A stretch of 64,000 nt of DNA. Origin: Bacteroides clarus YIT 12056. Its GTDB lineage: Bacteria; Bacteroidota; Bacteroidia; Bacteroidales; Bacteroidaceae. The stretch covers positions 62,001-126,000 of the forward strand of contig NZ_FQWK01000006.1 in the NCBI RefSeq assembly GCF_900129655.1. Direction: 5' to 3'. Made by a program: the position numbers and the translations under genes. The stretch's first letter is position 1. The number at the start of each line of letters is the position of its first letter. A model generated the notes under the pieces. That model ran no database searches. It was given only the letters and a program-made list of their open reading frames with translations, and was not told where the DNA came from. Below are positions 1 through 10,277 of the stretch, one piece after another.

Positions 1-1319
1 GCATTGTAGCTGTAAACATCACTCGTTTGCCATCCCAATGCATCTTGAGGTCGGCTATGGACGAACTGTTTGCAGGCTTAAATACACGACGCATCTTAAT
101 ATCGCCACGCAAATTGGAAAGTTCTACAATTTCCGCATTAAACCCGCTACGACGGGCAGACTCCTGATTACTCCAATTATTTGCCTGTGTACCTAAATCC
201 GGTGCCATCGCCTTACGCGCCCCGGTACCCAACAGAAAACGTGCCGCAACAATTCTATCACCGTCAAGTAAAGGATTTCCCAACAAAATGGCACGTTTAC
301 AAGATACCGCTTTATAGACATCGGATATCGCTTGCGAATCGCCCTGATAAATTCCATCGAAACCTTTCTGATCCAACGCAACAAGTTCTTTCAATTTAGG
401 CTCGTACCTGGCAATATCATAACCACGCTGTTTTTTCAAATCATCAAATGCTAATTTCACAGCAGGGATATTCAACCATTCAAGCTCTTCCTGAGCTTCA
501 AATACCTTTTGAAGAATTTCAAAAACTTCGAGATACCTACGTATCTGTATATCCACATTCTGTTCGGTAACTATCTGTTTCAACTGATTTTTAAAAAAAG
601 CAGGTTTCTTCAATTTAGCCACTATATTGTTGACCAACTCTCTTTCCACAGAAGCATCCTCCGCCGTCATCCAAGTATCCAAACCTCCCAAATAGCTGCC
701 TAATATCCCTAATTGTTCCGGATACCGTTTCATCAAATCAGCTATAATCTGATCCGGAAGTACATTCATAGCCTTGAAATAGACACTACCCGAAGCAGAC
801 GAATCATCTACTCCAACTTCAGCGACAAATCGTTCATAGCCTTTAACATTATATATCAACATTCCTTGAGCATGACAATGCACACCATGCTTATAGGACT
901 TTCCGGCAATCTTAATAGGTTGTCCGTGAGCATTTGTATTCATCGTAGGATTTCCCCAGCCAGCTTTACCAAATTCATAACGAACCTCATCAAGCCACAC
1001 TTCCGTACCATCTGCCTTAATCAAACGGGCATTACCCCAAATTCCTTGATCATGGCTGGTACCATCACGGCCACCATCCGTAATCAGTATCAACTTTTCA
1101 CTACCATTCAGGTCTACTTCAAAAGGCTCCGCTTTCTGTTTCACTTTCTTCCATCTGGAAACAACCGGCATACCCGATTTTTCCAGTTGAGTACGCAATT
1201 CAGATTTGGCAGTAACCACAGCATCAATCCAAGATACAGATACCTTATCTTTAGGAACGGCTCCCACCCATATCGAACAGTAGCAAAAGCCAAGTAATAA
1301 AATCAAAGATTTATTCATA
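1..1319 (-). CDS. NPCBM-domain secreted protein, C-terminus outside window
   Basis: The reading frame is open from the ATG at 1319 to the left edge, about 440 residues, so the 3' end is missing. A signal peptide (MNKSLILLLGFCYCS) is followed at about residues 70-170 by a block with ITDGGRDGTSHDQGIWGNAR and KHGVHCHAQG, the pattern of NPCBM/NEW2 carbohydrate-binding modules. Past about residue 335 the block ILLGNPLLDGDRIVAARFL recalls the middle domain of hydrazine-synthase-alpha-like proteins; that likeness is from memory and uncertain. It is the last visible gene of a leftward operon starting at 5034 and follows the lipoprotein gene by 32 nt. It is probably periplasmic or surface-exposed. No enzymatic activity can be assigned. 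Confidence 0.7.
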
Positions 1320-1351
1320 AGTCCTTATTATATTAGATTAAATATCTCCTT

Positions 1352-2080
1352 TTATAATGCGGCGTTTGAATTGGTGAAACGCAATCCGGCATTATCATGG
1401 TAAGTAGCCCACTCCGAAACAATAGCACCTTCGGGACCTGCCATCAGAAAATGAAACGTAGCCAACTCTTTTAAAGGCAACACCTCACCAACTTTCTGGA
1501 TAACATAATTACGGCTTTTTACAGGACCGTGAGTAGCGGGTATCTCAGGAAAACCAGACGTTACCTCTCCAACTTCCGAGCAGTTGTATGCCCATCCCTT
1601 TTGTACCTGCCATGACTCATGCTTAGCGGGATATCGGGTTGCCACATGGGCATGTTCGGGAATCATCTGCCCGGGGAGCAGATAAATGGCATGAGCAAAA
1701 TAACCATATTTTTCATTGTTCACCCAGAAAATGCCTCCCATACCGACGTGTTCAAAATCACCCAGACCAAAATCCGTAACCCACATATCCTTCGCCATCA
1801 ACTCTGTAAAAGGAATATCATAAAAAGCGAACATGTCTTTCATAGCTTCCATCGCTACATCTTGCTGAAATCTGCCGTCTTTATAAAAATCGGCATTCGT
1901 GTACTTCTTTGAATAACTCATACTTTTTTTACTTTTATCATATTTTTGATAACATTCTGTTCCGCAAAGGCAATTATTTTCATTACTTGTCGCAACCGGC
2001 TTATTCATGCACGAAACCAGCAGCAACAAAACCATACCCGATAAGACTGACGGCAGATACTTTTTTCTCATAATCATCAT
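1352..2080 (-). CDS. Cupin-like lipoprotein
   Basis: A 242-residue protein with a lipoprotein signal: basic N-terminus, hydrophobic stretch and lipobox LVSC with Cys24. An internal start at Met4 is equally possible. The core (residues about 90-220) is rich in short beta-strand-like segments and contains PGQMIPEHAH followed by KHESWQVQKG. This His-x-His...Glu arrangement is typical of metal-binding cupins such as sugar isomerase-like cupins. I infer a cupin fold, but the substrate is unknown. It lies between the RidA/chorismatase-like gene (40 nt upstream) and the NPCBM protein (32 nt downstream), so it is probably cotranscribed. It could be a sugar-binding or isomerase-like lipoprotein. Confidence 0.6.
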   Translation of the reverse strand: MMIMRKKYLPSVLSGMVLLLLVSCMNKPVATSNENNCLCGTECYQKYDKSKKSMSYSKKYTNADFYKDGRFQQDVAMEAMKDMFAFYDIPFTELMAKDMWVTDFGLGDFEHVGMGGIFWVNNEKYGYFAHAIYLLPGQMIPEHAHVATRYPAKHESWQVQKGWAYNCSEVGEVTSGFPEIPATHGPVKSRNYVIQKVGEVLPLKELATFHFLMAGPEGAIVSEWATYHDNAGLRFTNSNAAL

Positions 2081-2120
2081 ATTTTAATTAATTTAAATAG
2101 CATTCAATCGACAATAAATT

Positions 2121-3218
2121 CTACTTTGAAGCAATACCTTCTATTTCAATCAGCAATTCTTCCCTGCACACGTCCGCACGAAGGTAAGAAATCGGTATAG
2201 ACAATCCGGCTTTCTTCAGCAAGTCAACAACAACCCCGTAATCGGAAGGATGCTTCAGGTAAACACGAAGCATATTCAGCTGTGCACCACTTATCAATTG
2301 TTCTATATTCTCCATCGTTATATGGAATTGACGTTCTATATCGACCCCTGTCATACTTTTTTCTCCTCTGATTGCAGCGGTACCCGATATATAAATCAGT
2401 TGCCTGTCATTAAAAGTAACGCTCTTGGCACGTTCAAATTTAGGGGTTGATTTTCGTTCTTGCGCAACTTCCAAAACCTCATCCGAATAAGCATGGGCAG
2501 CAACTTGTAGCTTGTTATCAATAGCCGAAGCAAAACACTCCTGATGATGAAATACAGCGGCATCCATATCTACCAGAACTCCACCCAAATCAGTACCTAT
2601 ACCAGTTGCAGCAGGATAACCCGTATGCCAATCGGCAGATTTATAAAAGTTGCTACGGACATTATTAAACATTTGATAGTGTTGGTCAACCCCGTCAAAA
2701 TCCGTAATTCTCTCTATATAATTCCACTGGCGAATGATATTCCCGATAGCAAATCCCTCTTTATCCAAAATCTCCATTGCCAGACGGAAAGCCTCAATAG
2801 CTTGCAATTGGATATCCATATTCTGTACATCTCCATGAAATCCTCCACAGAAAAGAAATCGTCCGTCCATATTCTCCAATATCGCATAAGGATACCCGTT
2901 CCTCTTGCGATACGCAACAACGTCTCCTTCTGAAACTTTATAACTATGTACCTCCATCGCCAATCCGCCATTCAACACAGGCTGAGATACGAAACTGACA
3001 GCAGGTTCCCCGCCTGTTCCATAAAATTGCTTTACCTTGCTTTCTAACTTATCTCGATATACGACATACTCGTCATTATCTGCCGGTTTGCCAAAAAAAA
3101 CTAAGCGCAACACAGCTTCACCTTGCGGCAGACACCTTAGCAAATCATCTACCATACTATCAAATTCAGCCAATCCAGTCGTATATATACGATAATGTAT
3201 TTTATCACAATAATTCAT
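2121..3218 (-). CDS. RidA/FkbO-Hyg5 chorismatase-like protein
   Basis: A 365-residue cytoplasmic protein without signal peptide. The C-terminal third (SGTAAIRG, DIERQFHITMENIEQLI, RVYLKHPSDY, YLRADVCREELLIEIEG) follows the YjgF/RidA fold. The length with a first RidA-like half matches the FkbO/Hyg5 chorismatase or pteridine-dependent deoxygenase-like group. In that family the C-terminal Cys-Arg...Glu segment forms part of the active site, and CREELLIEIEG fits it. A chorismate substrate is inference only. It is the second gene of the leftward operon, 19 nt after the cytochrome gene, an odd partner for secreted redox and carbohydrate-binding proteins. Confidence 0.65.
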   Translation of the reverse strand: MNYCDKIHYRIYTTGLAEFDSMVDDLLRCLPQGEAVLRLVFFGKPADNDEYVVYRDKLESKVKQFYGTGGEPAVSFVSQPVLNGGLAMEVHSYKVSEGDVVAYRKRNGYPYAILENMDGRFLFCGGFHGDVQNMDIQLQAIEAFRLAMEILDKEGFAIGNIIRQWNYIERITDFDGVDQHYQMFNNVRSNFYKSADWHTGYPAATGIGTDLGGVLVDMDAAVFHHQECFASAIDNKLQVAAHAYSDEVLEVAQERKSTPKFERAKSVTFNDRQLIYISGTAAIRGEKSMTGVDIERQFHITMENIEQLISGAQLNMLRVYLKHPSDYGVVVDLLKKAGLSIPISYLRADVCREELLIEIEGIASK

Positions 3219-3237
3219 ACTCTTATTTTTATAATTA

Positions 3238-5034
3238 TCATAAAGAATTTACATATTCGGTCAAAGCCTTAATCTCTTTTGCAGACACTTTCTTAGTGAT
3301 TCCATGCTTATGTACTGAAAATACCTCTTCCATCGTGGCAGCCCTGCCATCAAACAGATAAGGAGCTGTACGCCAGACTTCACGCAATGTGGGAGTATCC
3401 CAGCCTTTCTCAAATTCAATATCTTCGCCGATACGGTGCATCTTCATATCGGTGTAGTAGGTACCACTATGGCACTCACCGCATTTCATCTTTTCAAAGA
3501 CTTTACGTCCTTCCTGAGCCAGTTCTGAAAGTTCACCATCTACCAAATAAGGGCTCGGCACCGGTTTGAGAGCCTTTAAATAAGCGTCCACGCATACCGC
3601 ATCCTCCTCAGCTATATTGAAAAACTGGATATGTTTGAAACCGGCACGGACAGCAAGTTCCGCATGTTCGCGGATACCTGAAATCATATTCGGAGCTGTC
3701 ACATGCGAAAAGAGCATACTTTTACAGTTTTTAGGATTTCCTACCCCATCATTCATCAAATCCCAATTCATTCCGTCCGTACGTGCATCCGGATGACAGC
3801 CATTACAACTCTGCCAATTCTGAAAACATTGGGAAGCATCATTAAACAGCCGTTCCCCTTTATGCTCCATCGTTTCTTCACGCTCCGGATTTTGTTCTAC
3901 CGCCACAACCTGGCCAGTTTCCACATCAACAATATTCAGAATATCGGAGAAATAAGTAGGAATAAAAAGTTTTCCATCGGTTAATACCATCTCCCGCGGT
4001 CCATTTCCTTTCAGCGGAACACGCTTACGCAAACCATACAAAAATCGTAAATCATAATCCAACATTTTCTTATCGGGATAAACAAGAAATTTATCCAACA
4101 TTGCTTTCTGATCGATTATGCTGACTTCATGTGTACCTGAATGAGTTATGAAAAGAGACTTCTCGTTACAAGCAATACTCCAAATCCCGGCCGCTCCCCG
4201 TTCCGGTTCATCTACAATTACCGCTCCCAGATACTCTTGGGACGCAACATCAATGATACTGAATGCACTCGTATTCATCCATCCTTGCTGTAATTGCGAG
4301 GTGGGAACAGTAAAACGCCCCAAATTGTGGGAAACATACATATACTGTCCATCAGCCGAAAGACACATCCCACGCAAGGCATTACTACCATTTGCCAATT
4401 TTATATCTTTCACTTTAGTAAAATCATTTATACGGATAACAGATACGCACGCAGCCACTTCATCAAGATTAGCTTGTTGAGCAGGAAGATAGTTCGTTGA
4501 AAAAAGATATTTCCCGTCCTTACTTAATAACATGGACTTCGGTTCACGCAATACATTCACAGTACGTACTACCTGCCGACTATTCAAATCTATTTCTGAA
4601 ATAGTGTTTTGAAACTGGTTGCACACATACAGACGAGCTCTTACCGAATCAAGCAAAGGGGCGCAAGCACCAGATCCCGTGACAATCGTTTTCTCCACTG
4701 CTCCCGAATTCAGAGCTACAATATGCAGTTTACCTATTTTATCAAAAGTGGTTACATATAAATAATTGTCATCCAAAGTTATTCCGGTAGGCGGTTCGCT
4801 CAAGTCAACAGTACGCAACGCACGCCTACCATCAGAGGAGAAAAAACGAACACGATTCATTCCTTTCTCAGCAATTACTATCTCTCCCTCGGAACTGACT
4901 GCAATATCCGCATAAAAAAACGGTAGCGTACCCGCTCGAAGAACAGGCACACTACTTACACACACAATAATCAGTATCAGCTTCAGCAAATACTCCACTT
5001 TTTGAAAATAACCAACCTCTTTCATAGCATTCAA
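3238..5034 (-). CDS. YVTN beta-propeller fused to diheme cytochrome c peroxidase-like domain
   Basis: A 598-residue exported protein. An N-terminal hydrophobic segment (residues about 14-34) serves as signal. Residues about 40-370 form repeated propeller blades of the YVTN/NHL type (GMCLSADGQYMYVSHNLG, RARLYVCNQFQNTISEIDL). The C-terminal part carries two heme c motifs, CNGCH at 410-414 and CGECH at 518-522, arranged as in MauG/cytochrome c peroxidase-like proteins, with the family-like ending APYLFDGRAATMEEVF. I infer a periplasmic or surface redox protein. c-type cytochrome maturation would be required. It is first in the operon, directly downstream of the hybrid regulator, so substrate-induced control is likely. 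Donor and acceptor are unknown. Confidence 0.8.
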   Translation of the reverse strand: MNAMKEVGYFQKVEYLLKLILIIVCVSSVPVLRAGTLPFFYADIAVSSEGEIVIAEKGMNRVRFFSSDGRRALRTVDLSEPPTGITLDDNYLYVTTFDKIGKLHIVALNSGAVEKTIVTGSGACAPLLDSVRARLYVCNQFQNTISEIDLNSRQVVRTVNVLREPKSMLLSKDGKYLFSTNYLPAQQANLDEVAACVSVIRINDFTKVKDIKLANGSNALRGMCLSADGQYMYVSHNLGRFTVPTSQLQQGWMNTSAFSIIDVASQEYLGAVIVDEPERGAAGIWSIACNEKSLFITHSGTHEVSIIDQKAMLDKFLVYPDKKMLDYDLRFLYGLRKRVPLKGNGPREMVLTDGKLFIPTYFSDILNIVDVETGQVVAVEQNPEREETMEHKGERLFNDASQCFQNWQSCNGCHPDARTDGMNWDLMNDGVGNPKNCKSMLFSHVTAPNMISGIREHAELAVRAGFKHIQFFNIAEEDAVCVDAYLKALKPVPSPYLVDGELSELAQEGRKVFEKMKCGECHSGTYYTDMKMHRIGEDIEFEKGWDTPTLREVWRTAPYLFDGRAATMEEVFSVHKHGITKKVSAKEIKALTEYVNSL

Positions 5035-5158
5035 TTACGTTGTTTATGGTAGCGGCAAAATTCTGAATTTGCCATACAATAAACATGCACTAACAGTACA
5101 CTTTAATGCACCACGAATTCAAAAGAGGCTATATTATCTCCCAAGGGCTTACCCTATA

Positions 5159-8100
5159 TTAATTTTCCTCATTTAGCCCTGCATTATCGTTACGATAAGC
5201 CAATGGACTCACTCCATAAGCTTCTTTAAAACAACGGCTAAAGAAACGAGGAGAACTAAACCCCGTCTTGTCCGATATTTCAGACACATTTTTCGTCAAA
5301 TCCGTTTTCAATAAGAAAGCCGCTTTCTTCAACCGGACGGTGGTAAGAAACTCCTGTGGGGTCTGTCCGGTAATACCTTTTATCTTTTGGAAGAAATAAG
5401 TGCGCGACATACACAGTTCACGAATCAAATCATTCAATCCGAATTCCGAATTATCTAAATTCCGTTCGATAATTTCCATGGTCCGCTCCAACAAATCCTC
5501 ATCCATAGGATTAATAGCCAACATCTTTACAGGGGCTTGCGGCTGTTTGCTGAATTTTTCTTGTAAAATACGTCGTCCGTTAACCAAATTATTACAACGG
5601 GAAATAAGTAAAGCCGTATTGAAAGGTTTGGTAATATAATCATCTGCGCCTATACGAAATCCCTCCAAAGTATGTTCTACAGCCGTACGGGCCGTAAGCA
5701 ATACAACCGGTATATGACAAGTGGCGAAGTCAGTCTTTATCTGTTTACAAAATTCCGTACCTGTCATCTTTGGCATAACAATATCACTAAGTATAATATC
5801 AGGACAGAATTCACGTGCTTTTTCTGTCCCATCCTCTCCGTCTACTGCCAACGCCACATCATAATAAGGTCGGAATAACCCCGCCAACATTTCTCTAAGA
5901 GAATCATTATCTTCAACAATCAGCATTTTTGCATTTTTAGGATGTTCAGAAACCTTTTCTTCTTCCAATAGGCACATATTCTGAGAAACAAACAGACTAT
6001 TGCTTATCTCCCCTTCCGCTTTAGTATCCACCTGCAACTGTTCTTCCGCAAAATGTTCATTCCCCAATTTTAATCTCAGAGTAAAAATAGTTTCCTTATC
6101 AGGAATACTACAAGCTGTCAATGTACCATGATGCAATTCCACAAGTCCTTTACTTAAAGAGAGACCTATACCAGTTCCTTCAACCATATCAGAGGCAGGA
6201 TCCACCGAATAAAAGCGTGTAAAAATTTTATCTATATTTTCCTGACTAATTCCCTCACCGCTATTTTGTACTTCAACGATTGCCTCGTCTTGATTCCGGT
6301 ACACACGAATTAGAACAGTTCCACCTTGAGGAGTAAATTTAAAGGCATTAGAGAGTAAGTTATTCATAACCTTTTGTATTTGCTTGGCATCATACCATAC
6401 CTCAAGTTTTTCTAAATCTTTTTCAAAATGGAAATCAATTTGTCGGGTAGCAGCATACTCTACGTATAATAAATAGTTTTCATATATAAAATCAATCAAA
6501 TCATGACAACTGACCATTATTTTCATGTGGCCTTGCTCCTGTTTACGAAAGTCCAATAACTCAGAAATTAATTCCCTAAGTTGAAGAGCATTCTTATAAA
6601 CATTCAATATTTTGTTATAAACCGACGGAGCAAACGCCTGTAGCTGTAACAGCATTTCCATCTGTCCGATAATTATGGTAAGCGGAGTACGAAACTCATG
6701 AGAAATATTAGTAAAAAAACGAAGTTTAGATTGATTCAAGAGTTCCACGTCGTGAAGATGTTGCTGTTCATATTTCAAAGATTCACGCAAGTGAAAACGA
6801 ACAAGATAAACACGTACTAAAAAATAAATAATGCTTCCCCCTGCCAATACATAAAAGACATATGCCCAAGTTGTTTTATAAAATGGAGGTAACACCTTAA
6901 TTCCCAATCGATATTCCGTTTCATAATCTTTTCGTTTCCCTACCGCTTTCAATGATAATATATACTCTCCTGCAGGTAAATTGGTAAAAGTAATCATTTT
7001 CTGACCATGTGTGCTGAGCCAATCCTTTGAAAAGCCCTCCAACTTATATAATAATTCATCTTTATTCGCGGGAAGATAGTTTGTTTCAGTAAACTCAAAA
7101 CTAAATACAGAATATTTACTATCCAACTCTATAAAAGAAGTATAATAAAGAGCCTCTGACAAAATTCCGGTTTCATCTCCTACACGTACTTCATTACCAT
7201 TCACCCACAATCTATCCGGAATAATCCGATAATATTGATAAGCCACTTTTAAATCTTCTTCATTAAAGGAAATCATCCCGTTCATTCCTCCCAAAAAAAT
7301 CTCACCATCCTCTGCCTGAAATAAAGAATTCTCACTAATATTGGTAAATGGGAAACCATTTTTACTATTATAATAACTAAATTCCTTATTCTCTAAATTG
7401 AATATACAAAAACCCTTATCTGTAGTCATAAACAAATCACCTTCCTTCGACTCACAAATGGCATAGATATAATCACCGCTTGCATTATCACGTTGAATTA
7501 CAAAACGTTCAAAGTTATTTTCAGCAGGTAGAAACCGATTTATCATTCCATCACCGGTTGTCAACCAAATGTTATGCTGACTGTCTTCATAAATACAAGT
7601 AATCAAATTATCACTCAAACTTTCCGAATTTCCATATTCAAAAGAATAAACTGTAGAATGATTATTTTTCATATCATAACAATAGACACCTGTACCTTCT
7701 ACTGCCGCCCATAACCTATCATTGGAATCCATCATCAAATAATGAGAAAATGTATTTATTAATAAAGCGCTCTGATTCGTATCCGGATCAAAAAGAAAAA
7801 TACCATCATGGGTAGAAATCACTAATTTATCCCGATAAGGTACAATACTCAAAACAATATCATTTCTTCCCGCCTTTTCACAAATGCCATAAACGGAAAT
7901 TTGTTCAGTTTGCAAATCCAGTTTATTCAATCCTCCCTGATGGGTTCCAATCCAAACGGCTTTTCTCTTCTTGTCGTAATAAAGAGACTTCACAATATTT
8001 TTGGAGAGCCCATTCCCCGTATCTTTATGACGATACCATTTAAAATTACCAGTATCACGATCGTAACAATTCAAACCGCCTCCATCAGTTGCAATCCATA

Positions 8101-9199
8101 ATTCATTGTTTTCTCCTTCAATGATAGGTCCTATCAGGGAAGCACTCAAACCGTTTTTTTCTGTCGCAGAAACTCTATAATGAGTATAAACTTGATAATC
8201 CGGAGTGAAATAGTTTACACCACCAAAATAAGTACCAATCCAGATAGTTCCCTGCTGATCTTTCAATATACTAAAGATAGAAGAATTACTCAGACTGCCA
8301 AATCTCTCAGACGATACATAACAAGTAAATAGACCGGTCTTTTTATCAAATTTATTCAACCCCCGTTCTGTACCTAACCATATACTACCCTGGTCATCCT
8401 CACAGACACATCTCACCGAGTTATCTGCTATCGTATTTTTCCCACTATTCTCTATATAATGAACTACTGTTAATTCAGAAGAAACACGATATACTCCGTC
8501 ACTCCAAGTACAAACCCATATTTCACCTAAGGAATCCTGAAAGAAACTATGAATCTGTACCCCCTTAAAAAGATGCTTGTTTACTTCTCCATCAGACGAC
8601 ACGATAAAGACACCATCATTGTGTCCAACCCAAAGTTGACCGGATTTATCCATCATCAGACAATTAGGAACTAAATGTTTAGGAAAAGTACAATAGACTT
8701 TCCGTTCACCACTTTTCTCGTCATATTCAAAAACAGATCCGTAACTTCCTAAATATAAATTTCTCTTATGATAAAAGATAGAGTTAATCCATTCCTTCGA
8801 GCTATTATCAGACAAATGTTTAAATTCTTCCGTACGCATATTAAATTGGCAAAGACCTTCTCTAGCCAATATGTATATAATACCTTTCCCATTACCACAT
8901 ATATTTTTAATTTTCCGCCCCAACAAGGTATGTATATTTCCCTTCTCTTGTTTATACGATTTAATCCGAGCGCCATTATAAACACTTATCCCATTACGAG
9001 TACCAATCCATATTTGACCACGTTCATCAGCATAAAGAGCCTGAGCAGTAAATTGAGACAAACCATCATCTGTTGTTAATGTACTAAAAAAAATATTTTC
9101 CTGGGTAACAGCTTTCAGGAAAGGAGTAAACATACCCTGAAGAAGCAAGTAAATCAAAAAAGACTTACACAATTGTGTTTTCATAACATTACGAAGCAT
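5159..9199 (-). CDS. Hybrid two-component system regulator (SusR-like HTCS)
   Basis: A 1346-residue one-protein signalling system of the Bacteroides polysaccharide-utilisation type. After the signal peptide come about 14 Reg_prop propeller repeats (IWIGTRNGI, IWLGTERGL), then a Y_Y_Y domain (about 680-775) and one membrane segment (about 780-805). The histidine kinase follows, with SHEFRTPLT (phospho-acceptor His834) and an ATPase domain (GTGIGLSLSKGL). A receiver domain has acceptor Asp1139 in LSDIVMPK, and an AraC-type HTH ends the protein. The family binds a ligand periplasmically and activates nearby genes. The divergent GH16 gene and the downstream cytochrome operon are the obvious targets. 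All signature residues are present. Confidence 0.95.
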   Translation of the reverse strand: MLRNVMKTQLCKSFLIYLLLQGMFTPFLKAVTQENIFFSTLTTDDGLSQFTAQALYADERGQIWIGTRNGISVYNGARIKSYKQEKGNIHTLLGRKIKNICGNGKGIIYILAREGLCQFNMRTEEFKHLSDNSSKEWINSIFYHKRNLYLGSYGSVFEYDEKSGERKVYCTFPKHLVPNCLMMDKSGQLWVGHNDGVFIVSSDGEVNKHLFKGVQIHSFFQDSLGEIWVCTWSDGVYRVSSELTVVHYIENSGKNTIADNSVRCVCEDDQGSIWLGTERGLNKFDKKTGLFTCYVSSERFGSLSNSSIFSILKDQQGTIWIGTYFGGVNYFTPDYQVYTHYRVSATEKNGLSASLIGPIIEGENNELWIATDGGGLNCYDRDTGNFKWYRHKDTGNGLSKNIVKSLYYDKKRKAVWIGTHQGGLNKLDLQTEQISVYGICEKAGRNDIVLSIVPYRDKLVISTHDGIFLFDPDTNQSALLINTFSHYLMMDSNDRLWAAVEGTGVYCYDMKNNHSTVYSFEYGNSESLSDNLITCIYEDSQHNIWLTTGDGMINRFLPAENNFERFVIQRDNASGDYIYAICESKEGDLFMTTDKGFCIFNLENKEFSYYNSKNGFPFTNISENSLFQAEDGEIFLGGMNGMISFNEEDLKVAYQYYRIIPDRLWVNGNEVRVGDETGILSEALYYTSFIELDSKYSVFSFEFTETNYLPANKDELLYKLEGFSKDWLSTHGQKMITFTNLPAGEYILSLKAVGKRKDYETEYRLGIKVLPPFYKTTWAYVFYVLAGGSIIYFLVRVYLVRFHLRESLKYEQQHLHDVELLNQSKLRFFTNISHEFRTPLTIIIGQMEMLLQLQAFAPSVYNKILNVYKNALQLRELISELLDFRKQEQGHMKIMVSCHDLIDFIYENYLLYVEYAATRQIDFHFEKDLEKLEVWYDAKQIQKVMNNLLSNAFKFTPQGGTVLIRVYRNQDEAIVEVQNSGEGISQENIDKIFTRFYSVDPASDMVEGTGIGLSLSKGLVELHHGTLTACSIPDKETIFTLRLKLGNEHFAEEQLQVDTKAEGEISNSLFVSQNMCLLEEEKVSEHPKNAKMLIVEDNDSLREMLAGLFRPYYDVALAVDGEDGTEKAREFCPDIILSDIVMPKMTGTEFCKQIKTDFATCHIPVVLLTARTAVEHTLEGFRIGADDYITKPFNTALLISRCNNLVNGRRILQEKFSKQPQAPVKMLAINPMDEDLLERTMEIIERNLDNSEFGLNDLIRELCMSRTYFFQKIKGITGQTPQEFLTTVRLKKAAFLLKTDLTKNVSEISDKTGFSSPRFFSRCFKEAYGVSPLAYRNDNAGLNEEN

Positions 9200-9231
9200 T
9201 AATAAAAAATGGATTACATTATCAATAAATA

Positions 9232-9263
9232 CAAAACTATATATTACATTATATTAAAACAAA
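9232..9263 (-). promoter_or_regulatory. Promoter of the HTCS gene
   Basis: On the minus strand TTTG (9263-9260), 20 nt, then TAGTTTTG (9239-9232) match the Bacteroides consensus TTTG-N19/21-TAnnTTTG exactly. The expected start point lies about 7 nt further, giving a leader of roughly 25 nt before the ATG at 9199. Confidence 0.7.
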
Positions 9264-9313
9264 CATCCATTATGGCAATCATAACATTTCTGCATTTTTT
9301 GTACGGAGACGGC

Positions 9314-9338
9314 ACTTCATTTGTACGCTAAATGAAGT
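9314..9338. promoter_or_regulatory. Inverted repeat between HTCS and GH16 genes
   Basis: A perfect 9-bp inverted repeat ACTTCATTT / AAATGAAGT separated by 7 bp lies 71 bp upstream of the GH16 start. A weak -7-like GAATTTTG lies downstream of it near 9359-9366 with no good -33 box, as expected for an activated promoter. It is a candidate binding site for the HTCS. This is inference from position and symmetry. Confidence 0.4.
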
Positions 9339-9408
9339 TACGGCTATTTATATTTATGAATTTTGCATTTATAATAAAGCAATTCACTATTAATAAAAAA
9401 CATTCATT

Positions 9409-10257
9409 ATGAAAAAAACAATCTGTATTTTACTTTTATTTGTAGAACTAGTTTCTTGTCAATCCAAGAGGAATATCCTCGCAGAGCAAAAAGACACCTT
9501 ACTGCAAACAGCAGATGAATGGAAATTAGTTTGGGCGGATGAATTTAATCAGAAAGGAAATTCTTTTGACACTTCAAAATGGAAATTTGAAGCAAAAGGT
9601 GAAGCGCCATGGAATAAGTATATGGTACAAAGTTCCGAACAAGCTTATGTGCAGAATGGAAAATTGATACTACGAGCAGAAAAAAAGAACGGGAAATATA
9701 TCACAGGTGGTATCAGTACACAAGGAAAAATGAGTTTCAAATACGGAAAATTGGAAATATACGCTAAATTCAACAGTTTCCAAGGAGGATGGCCGGCTAT
9801 TTGGCTAATGCCCGTAAAACGTCAATATCCGAATCCGGCTGGAAAAAACGAATATCCTGGAGAGATAGACATTATGGAGCAAGTCAGTTTAGAGAAAGTC
9901 GTTTGGCATACTGTACACAGCCATTATACACTTGACTTGAAACTCGACAAAAATCCTGCGAGAGCTGGTAGCGGAACTTTCAAAGAAAATGAATTTAACC
10001 TCTATACGCTTGAATGGACCCCCACCGAATTAACGTTCTTCATTAATGGAGAAAAAACATTTTGTTATCCCAATTTACAATTGGATAATGAAACAAAAAT
10101 GAAACAATGGCCTTTCGATGTACCCTATTATTTAATAGTAAACTATGCCGTCGGAGGAGAAGGAACATGGCCGGGCAAGATTAACGACACAGGACTTCCT
10201 GGAATCATGGAAATCGAATATGTGCGATACTTTCAGAAGAAACATACATATGCTTAG
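9409..10257 (+). CDS. GH16 beta-glucanase (laminarinase-like) lipoprotein
   Basis: A 282-residue glycoside hydrolase family 16 enzyme. It begins with a lipoprotein signal (LFVELVSC, Cys17) and is therefore probably anchored to the outer membrane. The catalytic signature GEIDIMEQVS has nucleophile Glu152, Asp154 and acid/base Glu157, the ExDxxE form of laminarinase-like GH16. Other family marks are WADEFN near the N-terminus, GGWPAIWLMP, and YHTLEWTP-like LYTLEWTPTELTFFINGE. It is complete at a usual family length. It is divergent from the HTCS gene and ends at a strong terminator. The likely role is endo-cleavage of a beta-1,3 or mixed-linkage glucan; linkage cannot be read from sequence. Confidence 0.93.
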   Translation: MKKTICILLLFVELVSCQSKRNILAEQKDTLLQTADEWKLVWADEFNQKGNSFDTSKWKFEAKGEAPWNKYMVQSSEQAYVQNGKLILRAEKKNGKYITGGISTQGKMSFKYGKLEIYAKFNSFQGGWPAIWLMPVKRQYPNPAGKNEYPGEIDIMEQVSLEKVVWHTVHSHYTLDLKLDKNPARAGSGTFKENEFNLYTLEWTPTELTFFINGEKTFCYPNLQLDNETKMKQWPFDVPYYLIVNYAVGGEGTWPGKINDTGLPGIMEIEYVRYFQKKHTYA

Positions 10258-10277
10258 TTTTACTATATACTAAAAAT

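Noticed and set aside
713..1297. 194-codon open frame on the plus strand
   Set aside because: Antisense to the partial NPCBM-domain gene, which runs open from 1319 to the window edge with recognisable domains.
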